Source: Oreohelix idahoensis (taxonomy: Eukaryota > Mollusca > Gastropoda > Stylommatophora > Oreohelicidae). Taken from it: a stretch of 64,000 nt of DNA. Position numbers and translations under genes: made by a program. How positions within the stretch are numbered: the first letter of the stretch is position 1; every line of letters starts with the position of its first letter. Positions 36,371 to 47,339 of this stretch are shown piece after piece. The notes under the pieces are model-generated. The model saw only the letters and a program-made list of their open reading frames with translations. It made no database searches and was not told where the DNA came from. Location of the stretch: the NCBI GenBank assembly GCA_024509875.1, contig JAMPIV010009928.1, positions 432,001 through 496,000 on the forward strand, in the 5' to 3' direction.

Positions 36371-37091
36371 TCAGTTTCCTGTAATCTATGCACAGTCTGT
36401 GTTCCCCAGACGGTTTTCTCAACAAAACGACACTAGAACTAAAAGATGATTCACTGTGCGAAATAATCCCCTCCTTCAACAAATACTCTATTTCTTCCTT
36501 CAATGCCTTCTCCTTCGCGAACGGAATAGAATAGGCTCTCATACAGATTGGGTTTGAGTCTACCAGTTTCATGTCATACTGTAGCAAATTTGTATGGCCT
36601 GGTTTATCTGTTAATACATCTGTATGTTCCTCCAGAACCTGTTGAACTCTCTCCCTCTGGTTTTTAGTCAGGTGCTTACTGACTTTTACCTGTGCTGCTG
36701 TTTCACAAGGATGTAATGGGTATTCATGTGAGGTGAGTGGTTCTTTTTGCATCTGGGTTGCAATAGCCAAGGTCAATAAGGGGGTGCTTTCCTGGAGTGG
36801 TCTGTCCAGATACTTCTTTAACAGGTTTACATGATAAACTTTCTCCTTCCCCTTTTTGTCAATTTTATAGTTTGTTCTAGACACCTTCTCTAGAACCGTA
36901 TATGGACCTTGCCAACCAATTTGTAATTTATTCTGGCTTCCGGGTAGTAGAAGCAGCACCTTCTCTCCGACTGCCAGTTCCCTGTCCTTTGCCTTCCTAT
37001 TAAAATATGCTGCATGTTTCTTCCTGGCTTGTTTCAAATTATCATTTGCCAGTTTCCATCCAGCTTTCAAACGAGTGGTCAGTTCGTTCAC
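36276..37091 (-). CDS. Integrase C-terminal domain and N-terminal part of reverse transcriptase
   Basis: 271 codons, open from about 37,165. First comes the end of integrase: NDNLKQARKKHAAYFNRKA, VGEKVLLLLPG and WQGPYTVLEK (GPY/F motif), then VYHVNLLKKY. A linker leads to RT: LLQYDMKLVDSNPI, KEEIEYLLKEGIISHSESSF and SSVVLLRKPSGEHRLCIDYR. This is direct evidence that integrase precedes RT. The frame loses RT similarity after VDPLPDT and continues in another frame at about 36,328. It overlaps the preceding gene by about 18 bases in the -1 frame, which could reflect programmed frameshifting, though no canonical slippery site is seen. Confidence 0.88.
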   Translation of the reverse strand: MNELTTRLKAGWKLANDNLKQARKKHAAYFNRKAKDRELAVGEKVLLLLPGSQNKLQIGWQGPYTVLEKVSRTNYKIDKKGKEKVYHVNLLKKYLDRPLQESTPLLTLAIATQMQKEPLTSHEYPLHPCETAAQVKVSKHLTKNQRERVQQVLEEHTDVLTDKPGHTNLLQYDMKLVDSNPICMRAYSIPFAKEKALKEEIEYLLKEGIISHSESSFSSSVVLLRKPSGEHRLCIDYRKLNAVTEGQVDPLPDTKVICQTEQGKILFKGGS

Positions 37092-37153
37092 ATATTGATA
37101 CGATGAGGTAACAGTCTCTTCCGCCTTCTCATCTGTCCAGGTCCTTAATAAAG

Positions 37154-39475
37154 CTACATCTGGATCTTTAATTTATCATACTTATTTTTCATGGAACCCG
37201 TCTGGTCCCGTCCCTTAGAAGCTTTATAATGAGGACTTTTCTTCCTAGAATCATCACTCACAAATCGACCACTACCAATTTTTTTCTGGGTTTTGTCTCC
37301 CCACTTAAGATTGCTTATGAGAGATCTTCGCTCTCTTTTCTGTTCTTCCAGTTTATATAAGTCTGACCGAGGGATTGTCATCTTATCCTGGGTAAAATTT
37401 CTTCTTTGTACCCTTCGCATAGTGGCCATGTTAATCCATTCAAGTGAAGACTGGGTGTGAAAAGGGGGCTCCCATTCCACTTTGTCTACCCGAGTATAAT
37501 TAGTTTTCCTTTCAGGCCTAAAGTTGCCCCGTGGCGTTTCTAGGTCCTGTACATATTTTCCCTTTGTGGGTGTTCCCTCATGAAATGCGCCACATGCTTC
37601 TACAAAGTTTTCAACATCGACATTTACGTCGGGCCAATAGTATTTTCGAGCAATCTTTTGGCAGATGGTACCGACTTTCTCATGGTCACCATCTGTTCCA
37701 ACATGTAAGCTCCTTATTAAGTTTGCCCTATATATCTTGGGAAGAACTAACTGTCCGTGACCAGTGGACCTAGTTCCTGTCTTCCTGTATAATAGTTTGT
37801 TCTTCATGAAATATTCCCCCTTGCTCGGAGGTGTGTGGCATTTGGGCAATTTTTTAAAACAGGGCTTGAGGGTCCTATCCTCAGCCTGCGCCTTCCTCAT
37901 CTCCTCTGGATGAGCATTTATAGGTTCACCTTCTTCCTCCTTCTTCTGTGACCTGGTCTGCACTGTCGCCATGATCACAGGTTTCTCGGGATTCCCCAAG
38001 AAGACGTATCTACACCCCAATATCAGAGGGTAGATTGGTTCATCTATCACTGCTGCTCTGATTTCTCCTTCCACATAGCGAGTTTTCACCGTTATCCTTG
38101 CGATGGGAAGTGTCATGAGTGGTATGTCCTTAGTCGCCCCTTGTATTTCCACTGTTTCTGTGGTATACTGACTTGGGTCCACTAGGCTAGACTTCACAAC
38201 TGAATCATAATCCAAACCTGTATCATAAAGGCACCTTATGGTGACCCCATTACAAATAACATCCTCACAAACTGGGGGGTGATAAGGTTCCTGTTGTCCA
38301 TTAGGATTAACCTTTAATCTTCGCGTCCCCGACTTCATTGCAGCAATGTTTGAAGGTTTCCTTCTACAAAATTCGGTGTTATGGTTATCCTTCTTGCACC
38401 ATTTACGCCATCTTTTTCCTTGGTTCAACGGTTTTCTTTCATTGAACTTTTGGTCATTGAACTGTGAGTTTCTGTCGCGATAGTCATTTCTTGGCCGCTC
38501 AAAGTTTGTCCTACCTTTATTTCCCTGCTCTCTATTATCAAATTTATTAAATTGCTGTGGAGCTTTAAAATTGTCTATGTGCTTCTTTTTAGCACCACTT
38601 ACCTCTGCCTGAGCTGCCTGATACCTCTCAGCAACATTTAAAATTTCCCCCAACTTCTCTGCACCTTGTTCCATGAGAAATTTTCTCATGTCTGGAGCCA
38701 TGGACTCTCTCAATTGCTCAATCATGATCATTTCCTTAAGATCTTGGGTCTTCCCCAGAGCCGTCCATTTCTCCAAATAGGTTTCTAGTCTAGCAGAGAA
38801 TTGGTGGTATGTCTCCCCAGACAACAGTTTGGCATTTCTAAATTTCTTACGATAAAATTCACCATTCTTCTCGTACCTTAATAACAAAGCCTGCTTTAAC
38901 ATGTCATAATTGTCTTGGTCTTCCCTGTTCATTTTGGCAAATACTTCATAAGAAGTACCTCTCAATCCCTGTGATAGCTTTAAGCTCCACCTCTCTCTCT
39001 CTAACCCATATGTAGTAGCTAATAACTCAAAACGTCCTAGGTACCCCTCTATGTCATCGTCTTTTTCAACAAAATGGTCTAAATGAAACCCCATAGCTGA
39101 GTTTGAGGCTCCCAGACTGGACGTAGCATCTGAGGCAAAAGGGCTGGCACCATTTTCAGGAGCCTGGCCTTGTAATTCCAGCTCCCTTAGTCGTAATTCG
39201 TGCTCCCTTTGCAACCTTCTATCTTCTGCCTCCCTTTGCTGTCGTTTTTCTTCTGCCTCAATCTGCAGCCTCTTAGTCTCAGCCTCTAACTTCTTCTCTT
39301 CAACCAACCTGTCAGACTCCAATTTTCTTTCAGCCTCTTTTTCTAATCTCCTTTCTTCCCGTTCAATATATTTATCACATTCAGTCGTTACGTATTGAAT
39401 TAAAATTTGACCATCCATTCCCATCTCCTTCGCGGTGAGCACAGCAGCTGATCTAAATTTTGCCAGCTCCGCCAT
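37154..39475 (-). CDS. Gag-protease-integrase zinc domain polyprotein
   Basis: I prefer the start MAELAKFRSAAVL at 39,475 over an ATG 18 codons earlier, since the latter adds a hydrophobic leader unlike any gag. By residue number from the upstream ATG: coiled coil 50-125; gag core 150-300 (GYLGRFELLATTYGL, GETYHQFSARLETYLEKW); degenerate zinc knuckle 374-388 (WCKKDNHNTEFC, first Cys replaced); aspartic protease with DTG at about 436 (CLYDTGLDYDSVV) and LILG at 502; integrase zinc-binding domain 605-648 (SLHVGTDGDH...YYWPDV...ACGAFH, second Cys of the CxxC lost). The last 140 residues are basic and not integrase catalytic core, which should be here with its DDE triad. Gag packages the RNA and protease matures it. 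Integration must be supplied elsewhere. Confidence 0.88.
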   Translation of the reverse strand: MAELAKFRSAAVLTAKEMGMDGQILIQYVTTECDKYIEREERRLEKEAERKLESDRLVEEKKLEAETKRLQIEAEEKRQQREAEDRRLQREHELRLRELELQGQAPENGASPFASDATSSLGASNSAMGFHLDHFVEKDDDIEGYLGRFELLATTYGLERERWSLKLSQGLRGTSYEVFAKMNREDQDNYDMLKQALLLRYEKNGEFYRKKFRNAKLLSGETYHQFSARLETYLEKWTALGKTQDLKEMIMIEQLRESMAPDMRKFLMEQGAEKLGEILNVAERYQAAQAEVSGAKKKHIDNFKAPQQFNKFDNREQGNKGRTNFERPRNDYRDRNSQFNDQKFNERKPLNQGKRWRKWCKKDNHNTEFCRRKPSNIAAMKSGTRRLKVNPNGQQEPYHPPVCEDVICNGVTIRCLYDTGLDYDSVVKSSLVDPSQYTTETVEIQGATKDIPLMTLPIARITVKTRYVEGEIRAAVIDEPIYPLILGCRYVFLGNPEKPVIMATVQTRSQKKEEEGEPINAHPEEMRKAQAEDRTLKPCFKKLPKCHTPPSKGEYFMKNKLLYRKTGTRSTGHGQLVLPKIYRANLIRSLHVGTDGDHEKVGTICQKIARKYYWPDVNVDVENFVEACGAFHEGTPTKGKYVQDLETPRGNFRPERKTNYTRVDKVEWEPPFHTQSSLEWINMATMRRVQRRNFTQDKMTIPRSDLYKLEEQKRERRSLISNLKWGDKTQKKIGSGRFVSDDSRKKSPHYKASKGRDQTGSMKNKYDKLKIQM

Positions 39476-39718
39476 ACTTTTTAGACAATATAATAATATA
39501 CAAGATAAATCTCTAACCAGTAAATACACTACGTACTTCTTATGACTATAGTCTAACCAATTCTAACTAACCAGTTAACTAATTAATTATTACTGGCTGT
39601 GAAGATTCACCAACTTTTATCTGCAGGGACACTTTTAATTTTAAAGGGAATTTTACAATTTATTTCCCTACTTTTATTTCTCCCACCAGGAGATCCTAAT
39701 ATTACTGTTGGGCTAATT

Positions 39719-39737
39719 ATCCCTGGACAAGACCCCA
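39719..39737 (-). promoter_or_regulatory. Primer-binding site, tRNA-Pro-like
   Basis: On the minus strand, TGGGGTCTTGTCCAGGGAT begins five bases inside the 5' LTR end. It resembles the tRNA-Pro-type primer site (TGGGGGCTCGTCCGGGAT) known from retroviruses, with a few differences. Confidence 0.65.
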
Positions 39738-39742
39738 ATCTA

Positions 39743-42001
39743 TGTAGTGGTGTTGATGGTATTGTATGATGGTGATATTACTAAATGTAATTGTATGAGG
39801 CCAGCTGTGAAGGCTCCTGAGATAAAATGTAGTTGAGAATTGTCAGAAGGCCTTTCTTGCTACCACTACGACCTCACACTTAATTTTTTTTTAATGAATG
39901 TGGCTACGTAAAGTGTCTAGGGTTATGATATGTAGTGTGGTGTAATAGGTTATAGATATACCCACAGATATTTAACAAGACTAATAATATTAATAAATGT
40001 TAAAATACACTGAACTAACTCACGTGTGTAAAATTTTTTGATAGAATTATATTACATTTATTTTGTTCTGGATCAATTTTTTAGGTTGACCAGAACTTAA
40101 AAGGATTTAGAGATTATGAAAGAAATGCATGGAATATTATATCATAAATGCAATAGTGTACATATATATGTACTATACTAGTTAGTTTTATTAAAATGTT
40201 CTAGTAGTCATCTACTTGGGAGGATAGTCAATGTTTGTGCTGTTGGGGTGGCCTCATCACACCTGTCTATATTGACTACACAGTGTCCAGAAAATGGTGG
40301 GAATTTTTATGGGGGTATTAGTAACTACAAAGCGTTGGTGAATGTCCTGCAGACCAGAGGCTCACTCATCTTGTAGTTGTAGCTCTGGTGCTGAAATCTT
40401 GTGGTCCCACCTCTCCGTGCTGGCGGGCAATAATGGTGGTCTCTGTCACAAGTACTGCACAGATACACTCGAGTAAAGTCACCAACTGAATAGACACTGC
40501 TTTGTTGACAACAGAAACTCACAGCTCTGCAATCAAAGTATGGGCCATGTGTCAAAATCTATTCTCTACCCACGTCTGGACACAACACTGACACAACAAC
40601 CACATCATACAGACAGGTCAGATCTCTCTGACCAAACAGCACATTTACCATGGTGGTTTTACATCAGATAGATCCTCCCAGACTATAGATTCTGAAAAAT
40701 ATTTATTAGTTTTCTGCCCTAAAAGAGGATAGGTAATATGTTTCATTATTCTCAACACTTGATCTGTCTTGCCTAACCCTTGCTGGAGTTTATGTATATT
40801 GTTGGTCCCTAGACCCTGACTAGGGCGGGGGGTCTAGAGCAAATCCCTACTTGTTTGTAAGGCTAGATTTCGATATGGCAGTATCAAATCACTCGAACAT
40901 GAAACAATATTCAAAATATACAAAGAAATAATTTCAATCTTACCAGATTATGAATAAATAACACAGAATTGCTAGCAAAACTCAGCTGAGCTGCTGGCTA
41001 TAGTATGGCGTCCCTGAATTTATTTCACTTTCTTTCATTTGGAAATCACCACACTTTAAAATACTGTGTCTATCATCGAACAACTATTGAGAAATGACCC
41101 CACTTTCGCGTCTGAGCGCTAATAATATGATTGTCTGTGGCCAATCACTGCCTAGGTTTATTTTAAATTCAAATTTCCTACCCTAAAGTCATTTCAGTCA
41201 TGCTTCAGTCAAGTATGGATGGTTATCTGTTAGTCTGTCCGTCTCTACTTGTGTTTCTACAAAAATGTACTCGATTTTTGAACCAACCTTTCTCTCCCCT
41301 CCAAAATTTTGTCGTTAAAAGTTATATTTAGACACAGCCACCACAAATATCCCTTCCCTTCCATACTAAGTAGATTGAACACCTGCGTCTCGAGGTCGTG
41401 TTTTTTTTTTTTTTTCAAATAGCGACACTTTTAGATTCAATACAGTCTGTCGATGATGTGAACAACACTGTCTTTTGTCATTATCTTCAATATTATCTAT
41501 CCGTCTGTAAAATTAAGAACATATTAGTTCACTGCTCAGAATGGGCCATCCGGCCAGCTAATTTTTATATTCCTAACATTAATATTAAGAAAAAAGTACT
41601 TTTTAATTTTTGTAATATTCCAAACATCTGCGTTTTGCCGCTGAATTCAAATCAAAGGCTTGGTATCGCAAAAGCGTCCAATAAATGACTGTGGCGTATT
41701 ATATCTAAGGTCCCTTCTGTCGAATTTCTTACTTTATGTCAACTTGGGAAACGTGACTTTTCTCCGTTTCCCCCCCAATTGCGTCTCCTTAGCCTTTCCA
41801 GTCTCACGCAATCTTTCCAGTCATATTTTTTTCCTTTTTTGATCCGCCGTTCCCCTCCTGTCTAGCAAGTCAATTTTTATGGAGGATGATGACCCGCGGT
41901 CTAGGCGATCATGTACTACAGCAGCCTACGCATTATGTTTTTATCCTTACATGTTATCTTTGGAGGTATTTTACCGTTGTATCTCTGTCAATTTCACTAC
42001 A
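39743..42001 (-). repeat. 5' LTR of the Ty3-like element
   Basis: Same length and ends as the left copy. Differences are confined to a poly-T length, one T near 41,373 and two bases near 41,914. The duplication AGTGT follows at 42,002-42,006. Confidence 0.95.
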
Positions 42002-44260
42002 AGTGTACTGACTGAGATCAGCTGTGAAGGTATCTGTATCTAATAGGTGTAGTGTTTTACAGATAACCTTACTTGCTACCACATTATAACTCAGTCATAA
42101 TTATTCTGGAATATTGTGATGACTACGTTAAATGTCTAGGGTATGTATATGATGAAGTGTAAGTCACAACAACTACAGACAGATAAACAATTTAATTTAT
42201 TCCACCACACTTGACAACACTGTGACACTCACACACATTTACCACTCTATAAGACTATCTTAAATGAGGCACTGGTAAATTTTCAAATATAAATATGTAT
42301 TAATTACTTTTACTAATATAGGTGTCCTGATTCAAATACAAAGTGAACCAGGAATCACAATCAATTTTAATTACAATTTATATGTACAGAATTTATCAAT
42401 ATGAACCTTGTAATGACATATTTTATTAATATTATCCTATGTGTGTCAGTTGTGTAGTGGTAATATGAGGTAATACTGGTTTTTTTTTTTTTTTTCAAGC
42501 TATGTTGTTATTTGTCATCATGACTTCAAGTGTTTGTTTATCTTGGAAATAATATGGGGAAAAGTTCACAGTTCCTATCAATTTAAACACTGTATTTTCC
42601 CTCTGTTTTATTATAAAGTCAGATTTTGAGGGGGGGGGGGGGGGCATAATGTTGAGCTCCTCTGGCCACAGACGCTTATCTTTCGTGATGGCGGCAGGAA
42701 AAGACTCCTCTGCTCGATAGCCTCCCTGTGTTCTGGAGACACCTCACTGGTCACTATCTGGACCCAGGCGTATGCTGTCAGCCTCTAGGTTCAGCAAAGC
42801 TCAGACCAGGTGCTGCTCAATAATTTTAGGACCACGGTCCCTGAAACAAGAAGGTTGTACCTCCTATTTCAGAACTAATTTATAATAAATTTCCAGACTG
42901 AACACAATACATAACAAACACTGAGTTCAGAGCGGTAGGCCAACTGCTATCTTCATCTGGAACAATTTTCACCAGTATACTCCTCCCTAATGGTTACTAC
43001 GCCTTTGCAATTCCAGCATTATTTCTTTCTAGTCGATAAGATAGGTGTCAGTGTACTGTTTGGCAATTCCATGTAGTTTTACTTTCCTCCGACACCTTCT
43101 GTTCAGGTTGGAGCACTATATATAGGCTTTACCTCATGTTCGCTACTGAACCACACATATATACAGACATAAATTATCAATTTACATTCAATTTTCATTA
43201 AAAAGATATCAAATATTTCAAGCTTACCACAATTCATGGAATAATACACAGTTACGTTGACTGGCAATGAATATAGCACAATTTCGATCTGCCGATGTCC
43301 CAGGCTTTTATTTAGAAAAATATGCACTGGCGCTCAACGCACTGGTTCTTTAGTAAGTTTATTTGAAAATGTGGTGCTGACCTGACGCCTCTGATTGACT
43401 ATATTGGCAGGTCTAACCAATCGAGCCATGTTTACACAGCTTTTCAAAAAAGTACTCCTACTCACGTTTCCCCTAACAACAAAGAAGTAGTATTTATAGT
43501 CCGACTAATCGTGTTTAGCCTTACATTTACTTTCCGCCAATCAAATAGGAGGTAACATGTCAGCCTATTTCCCGTACAATGGTGGTGTGAAAATCTGCCA
43601 CTGAGCGATTCTGATTTTGGTGTTGTCTGACATCCCTCACTATTTCTTTTGGCTATAATTTGTTAATTCCTAGACTATTTGCGTAACGTTTAACATATTA
43701 TTTGTCAGCAAGTCCTAAGGAACCCAAATATATAAATTTAATGGGGCTAAGGGGCTGCGTTCAAAATATGTATTTTCCAGGATAGTCGTGTAGTTTTTTT
43801 TTATTTTTTATGTTTAGAACCGCCACCTGTCCTGCTGTACTGTCAGACTAATGTCAGGATTTTAGACATAAAACAGTAGAATGTCATGTTTCCTAATAAG
43901 CGTTTTGTAAGTTTTTAAAAACTAACTCTCGTATGGGTAGTGTGTTTTATCACTGTCGATTTGAAAAAAGCTAGTGCTTGTGGCCTTACACGCGTGTTAG
44001 GGGTGGCATTAATTGTGTATCGCGAGACTGTGGTAGTATTGCCTGCGTTCCGGCTTTCAGCCCCTCCCTTTCTTTCTATCCTTAGTCCATCTGTCTTTCG
44101 TTTATGGTAACTTAGTGTATAAAATGACATGAATGGAATATTAAATATAGGTCAGCTTGCGTTACATTTACGTTTTAATTTATATATGTGGATTAGAATA
44201 TTTCACGACAGAGGAGAAAACGTCGAAAGTCAGATTCTCTCCCCCTTCTACTCAGGTTAA
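42002..44260 (-). repeat. Older, diverged LTR of a related family (interrupted at its left edge)
   Basis: From 42,007 the sequence follows the young LTR in order but with many changes: CAGCTGTGAAGG, TTGCTACCAC, ACGTTAAATGTCTAGGGT, then near 43,210 TTCAAGCTTACCACAATTCATG against TTCAATCTTACCAGATTATG. The joined pre-insertion sequence reads ...CTTAGTGTACTGACTGAG, so the young element landed within the first bases of this LTR. The right end is estimated from the expected 2.2-2.3 kb length and is not seen directly. Confidence 0.65.
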
Positions 44261-45890
44261 TTCCTCCTGATCAATATCTACCGAAAATACGTTTCAACTT
44301 ATCGCCCCCTTGGTTTTTCTTCATTAGCTCATCTCCCCCTTCTCTCTCGCTACGTGCATCATAGTAAACATTCCTAGTGTAGAGAAAAGAAATAATTTGG
44401 CGTGGCTAAATTAAGAAAGATGCCGATATCTAAGTGTAGGAGAGTTCTGCGTAAAAAAAAAAGTGTATAACTAATAAGGAAGCAAGGTGAAGCCAGGTGG
44501 AAGAAAAATGTAGATAATAAAATCTATTTTTAATAATTCTCTGTCACAAGGTGGCTTTTGCACGTGCACTAGATGAAACAAATTCAGACCTACGACCTAG
44601 AGGAGAGATTCCCCGGACGACTCAAGATACAGGAAAGGACTTAATCTGCCGCAACACTACGCGGTCTACGAGCGACCGGTGTTCGCGGGACGAGACGAAC
44701 GCGGCACAAATAAAAGGGTAGAAGATTTCCCTTGTGTCCACGGGTTATATGTAAGTCAAAGAAACAGGGAAAGAGCCGTCATCTACTAGAAAGGCAGAAT
44801 AAAAGGACCTTCAGCTAGATACCGATGTCCACGTGTAAAGGGGTGGAATTAGCCTGTCCAACGTAAGATTGACGTGACTAATGCCAGAAATAGCGCTATT
44901 AAGAGCTATAAGACAGAAAAGTAGGCGTAGACAAACATTAGAGAACAAGACAATGCAGACCACTCGGCTAAAAGTGACAGACATTTCTCCGAATCACGAC
45001 AGGTTGCCAGCCTCATGCACAGCCTCATACGACATGCCTGAAGAAGTGGTAGTCATAGTCTTTCATTGTTTTTTTTTATTTGTTATCGCTGCTTGAGGAG
45101 CATGCAGCTACAACTGTACCTGGTTCCCTGAAAGGAATACTGCGTCACAGAACATGACTCTGTAATGGTGGTTTCTATAGCAATATGTTTAATTTGACGA
45201 GGTTAACAGCCCCACGCGCAATCACCTATTAGTTGCCTTTGGCTTCACACCTCAAGGAACAAGGTCAATTATTTCTTTGCATCTTCACAGATTTCAAGAA
45301 ACTCTACAAAGCAACTTTGCTACAACTCCACTTTAATACAACTGGTTCAATCGCTCATTCATTACATCAACCAGTATCACAGTCACCTTGCATGTTAGTA
45401 ATTGGGGATAAAGGTCACCCTTGCTACCGCTAGCATCGATAACAAACAACACCATTAAAGATTGGAACTACGCTCAAGGGATCCCCATAAAATTCTTCAA
45501 ATAGCGAATATATCAAGAAATAGATTCGTCATGCCTGCTGGGAAAACGAGAAGAATCCGGCGCGTTCCAAGCGCGTGAAAAAATTCGTTTTGTCTCGAGA
45601 GTAGGAATGCACGAGTTCACATTATGTAAACAAAAATTCAGACAATTGTTAGTTTTAATGGTGGACACATGTGGAAAGGCAGTTTCATGTAAGCGTGTGA
45701 AAGGTGAGACTTAACAGAGAGTAGCAGACATAGGGAAATAAAAATGCAATAAAAAAAAAAAATGAAACAGACGAAGAAAATAAATAATAAAATTTAAGTT
45801 GTACAGGCATTTCAAAAATAGAATAGTGGGATAGAAATGGAAAAAATCGTGCACAAAAGACCTGAGGAAAGCTTGTTGGCCGGCAGATAG
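44261..45890. other. No recognised gene
   Basis: Mixed DNA. A segment at 45,001-45,055 (GGTTGCCAGCCTCATGCACA and CATACGACATGCCTG) recurs diverged at 46,668-46,735, probably a shared repeat. No protein motif seen. Confidence 0.4.
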
Positions 45891-45899
45891 ACAGTTTGG

Positions 45900-46070
45900 T
45901 TCTTGTTTGGTTTGGTTTAGAGGACTATCTTCATTGCACACGGACAAATCCATCAGTGCTCCGTTCTCCTCCCTTAGATCACACAAGGAGGATCTCAGCA
46001 CAGTGCACGAACTCTGTAGCACCGGCGAGAATCCTAATGTGTATATATAGGAATTACACATTTGGTTCAC
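45900..46070 (+). repeat. Dispersed repeat, inverted partner at 58.5 kb
   Basis: TTGCACACGGACAAATCCAT, AGATCACACAAGGAGGATCT and CAGCACAGTGCACGAACTC occur here and, as the reverse complement, at 58,482-58,632. I cannot assign it to a class. Confidence 0.75.
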
Positions 46071-46194
46071 ACAGTTTGGTTCCTGTGATTTCTTAAACCA
46101 GCATATTACTTTGTGTGTATATGTGTATGTGTGTGTATGTCCGTTGTTGTTTCTATGCTTCTCTGAAGTGACAAATAAAGTATAGACAACTATT

Positions 46195-46445
46195 GAGCGT
46201 CCGATTGACAGAGTGGTTAGAGAGCTGGTCTCTCTCGGCAAAGTTGTCAGGTTCGAATCACTGTACCTACACGCACCAGTCTACCCAGCAATAAATGGGT
46301 ACCTGACTCTCCTCTTTGAGTTGGGACGGAAAAGGCAGCGAGGAAGGGAACTGGTCACCCCCAAACTCTCGATGCTGGATCTAGTATAGTGAAGTCTCTA
46401 ACACTTCACTCCCCTACGACAGTATCTGCTATGGGACTACTACTA
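46195..46445 (+). mobile_element. tRNA-derived SINE, copy 4 (best copy of the hairpin family)
   Basis: tRNA-like head with A box (GACAGAGTGGTTAGAGAGCT) and B box GGTTCGAATCA at 46,250, then body AATGGGTACCTGACTCTCCT and GGGAACTGGTCACC, then the 3' domain GTGAAGTCTCTAACACTTCAC and CTACGACAG, TCTGCTATGGGACTAC. The tail grades into a (CTA/TTA)n microsatellite at 46,436-46,530. Confidence 0.85.
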
Positions 46446-46899
46446 TTACTACTACAACGACTACTACTACTATTATTACTACAACGACTACTACTATTAT
46501 TACTACAACGATTACTACTATTATTATTATGTGATTACATATCATCATTTCGCTTTACGCTCCCGGTGGAGCATAAAGACACCATTGTAGCTGGTCCCTT
46601 AGAGGAAGCTCGCACCATGTTCTCCTGCAGTAATGTTTTCTGCAGTTATTTATTTTGTATGATGAGGTTGCCAGCCCATATACACAACTTCATGTCACGT
46701 TGCCTCATACGACATGCCTGGAAGAACAGTAGGCCTGTTATTTCTTTGTCTCCAAAGTGAACTCTGGGAACAACACGGGGACATGTTTACATATACTTGT
46801 CCTTGTACTGTCTATCACCTGGCAACGAATGCTCTACACCTCTAAACAATAACAAAAATACGTCGTATAAATCCCCATATATAAAATCCCAGCTTTTTC

Positions 46900-47307
46900 T
46901 GTCAGTGCGTAACGCTAAGGGATGCAACTATGGTTGAAAGTTAGACATTAATTGTATTGTATCCGTTATATGTACTCTCCCGAAAATAATAACACTCGAC
47001 AAAGAAAAGTGCGCAAATGACGGTGTGCATGAACAGTTTGATTATACTGTATGGAAAGAAGTCAACAACACAACTGATAAATAGTACATGAACTGGAGAC
47101 AGGAAGATGCGGAGATCCATGATTTCAGTTGTACCAGATTAAAACAACAGAAAATCAAGATGCTCTTCTGTCATGTTCAGACTTTTAACATCAGATGTAA
47201 AACAAATATTTTGGATTTTTTTTTTAAACTTTTAAATAAGTAAAATTGCCGTTAGGTATTGGTGCTTTTGAATTTACTTCCCGTCTTATGACGGGCTTTG
47301 ACCCTAG
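46900..47307 (+). mobile_element. Helitron-like non-autonomous element, copy 1
   Basis: The right end has the hairpin CCCGTCTTATGACGGG at 47,280-47,295, eight bases, then CTAG at 47,304-47,307 followed by T. A 3' hairpin just ahead of CTRR is the Helitron terminus. The body has the shared block CCCGAAAATAATAACACTCG and GTGCGCAAATGACGGTGTGC. The left end is uncertain and there is no coding capacity. Confidence 0.55.
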
Positions 47308-47339
47308 TTCATATATATATATAGTTTTCCACCTCATTC

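Larger units (their letters stand above)
32927..42001 (-). mobile_element. Young Ty3-like LTR retrotransposon with integrase before RT (Gmr1-like order)
   Basis: Two 2,259-bp LTRs (32,927-35,185 and 39,743-42,001) begin TGTAGTGG and end CACTACA, and the insertion has a perfect 5-bp duplication. The LTRs differ at only a few sites (a T-run length, one T, and a TT/AC difference), so insertion is recent. Minus-strand order is 5' LTR, primer site, gag, protease, integrase zinc-binding part, integrase C-terminal part, RT, RNase H, purine tract, 3' LTR. Nothing follows RNase H. Standard Ty3 elements place integrase last. The Gmr1-like group described from deuterostomes has this reversed order. The integrase catalytic core is missing. 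Confidence 0.92.

Noticed and set aside
45711..46241. 176-codon minus-strand frame
   Set aside because: Spans a dispersed repeat shared with 58.5 kb and a SINE edge; composition is not protein-like.
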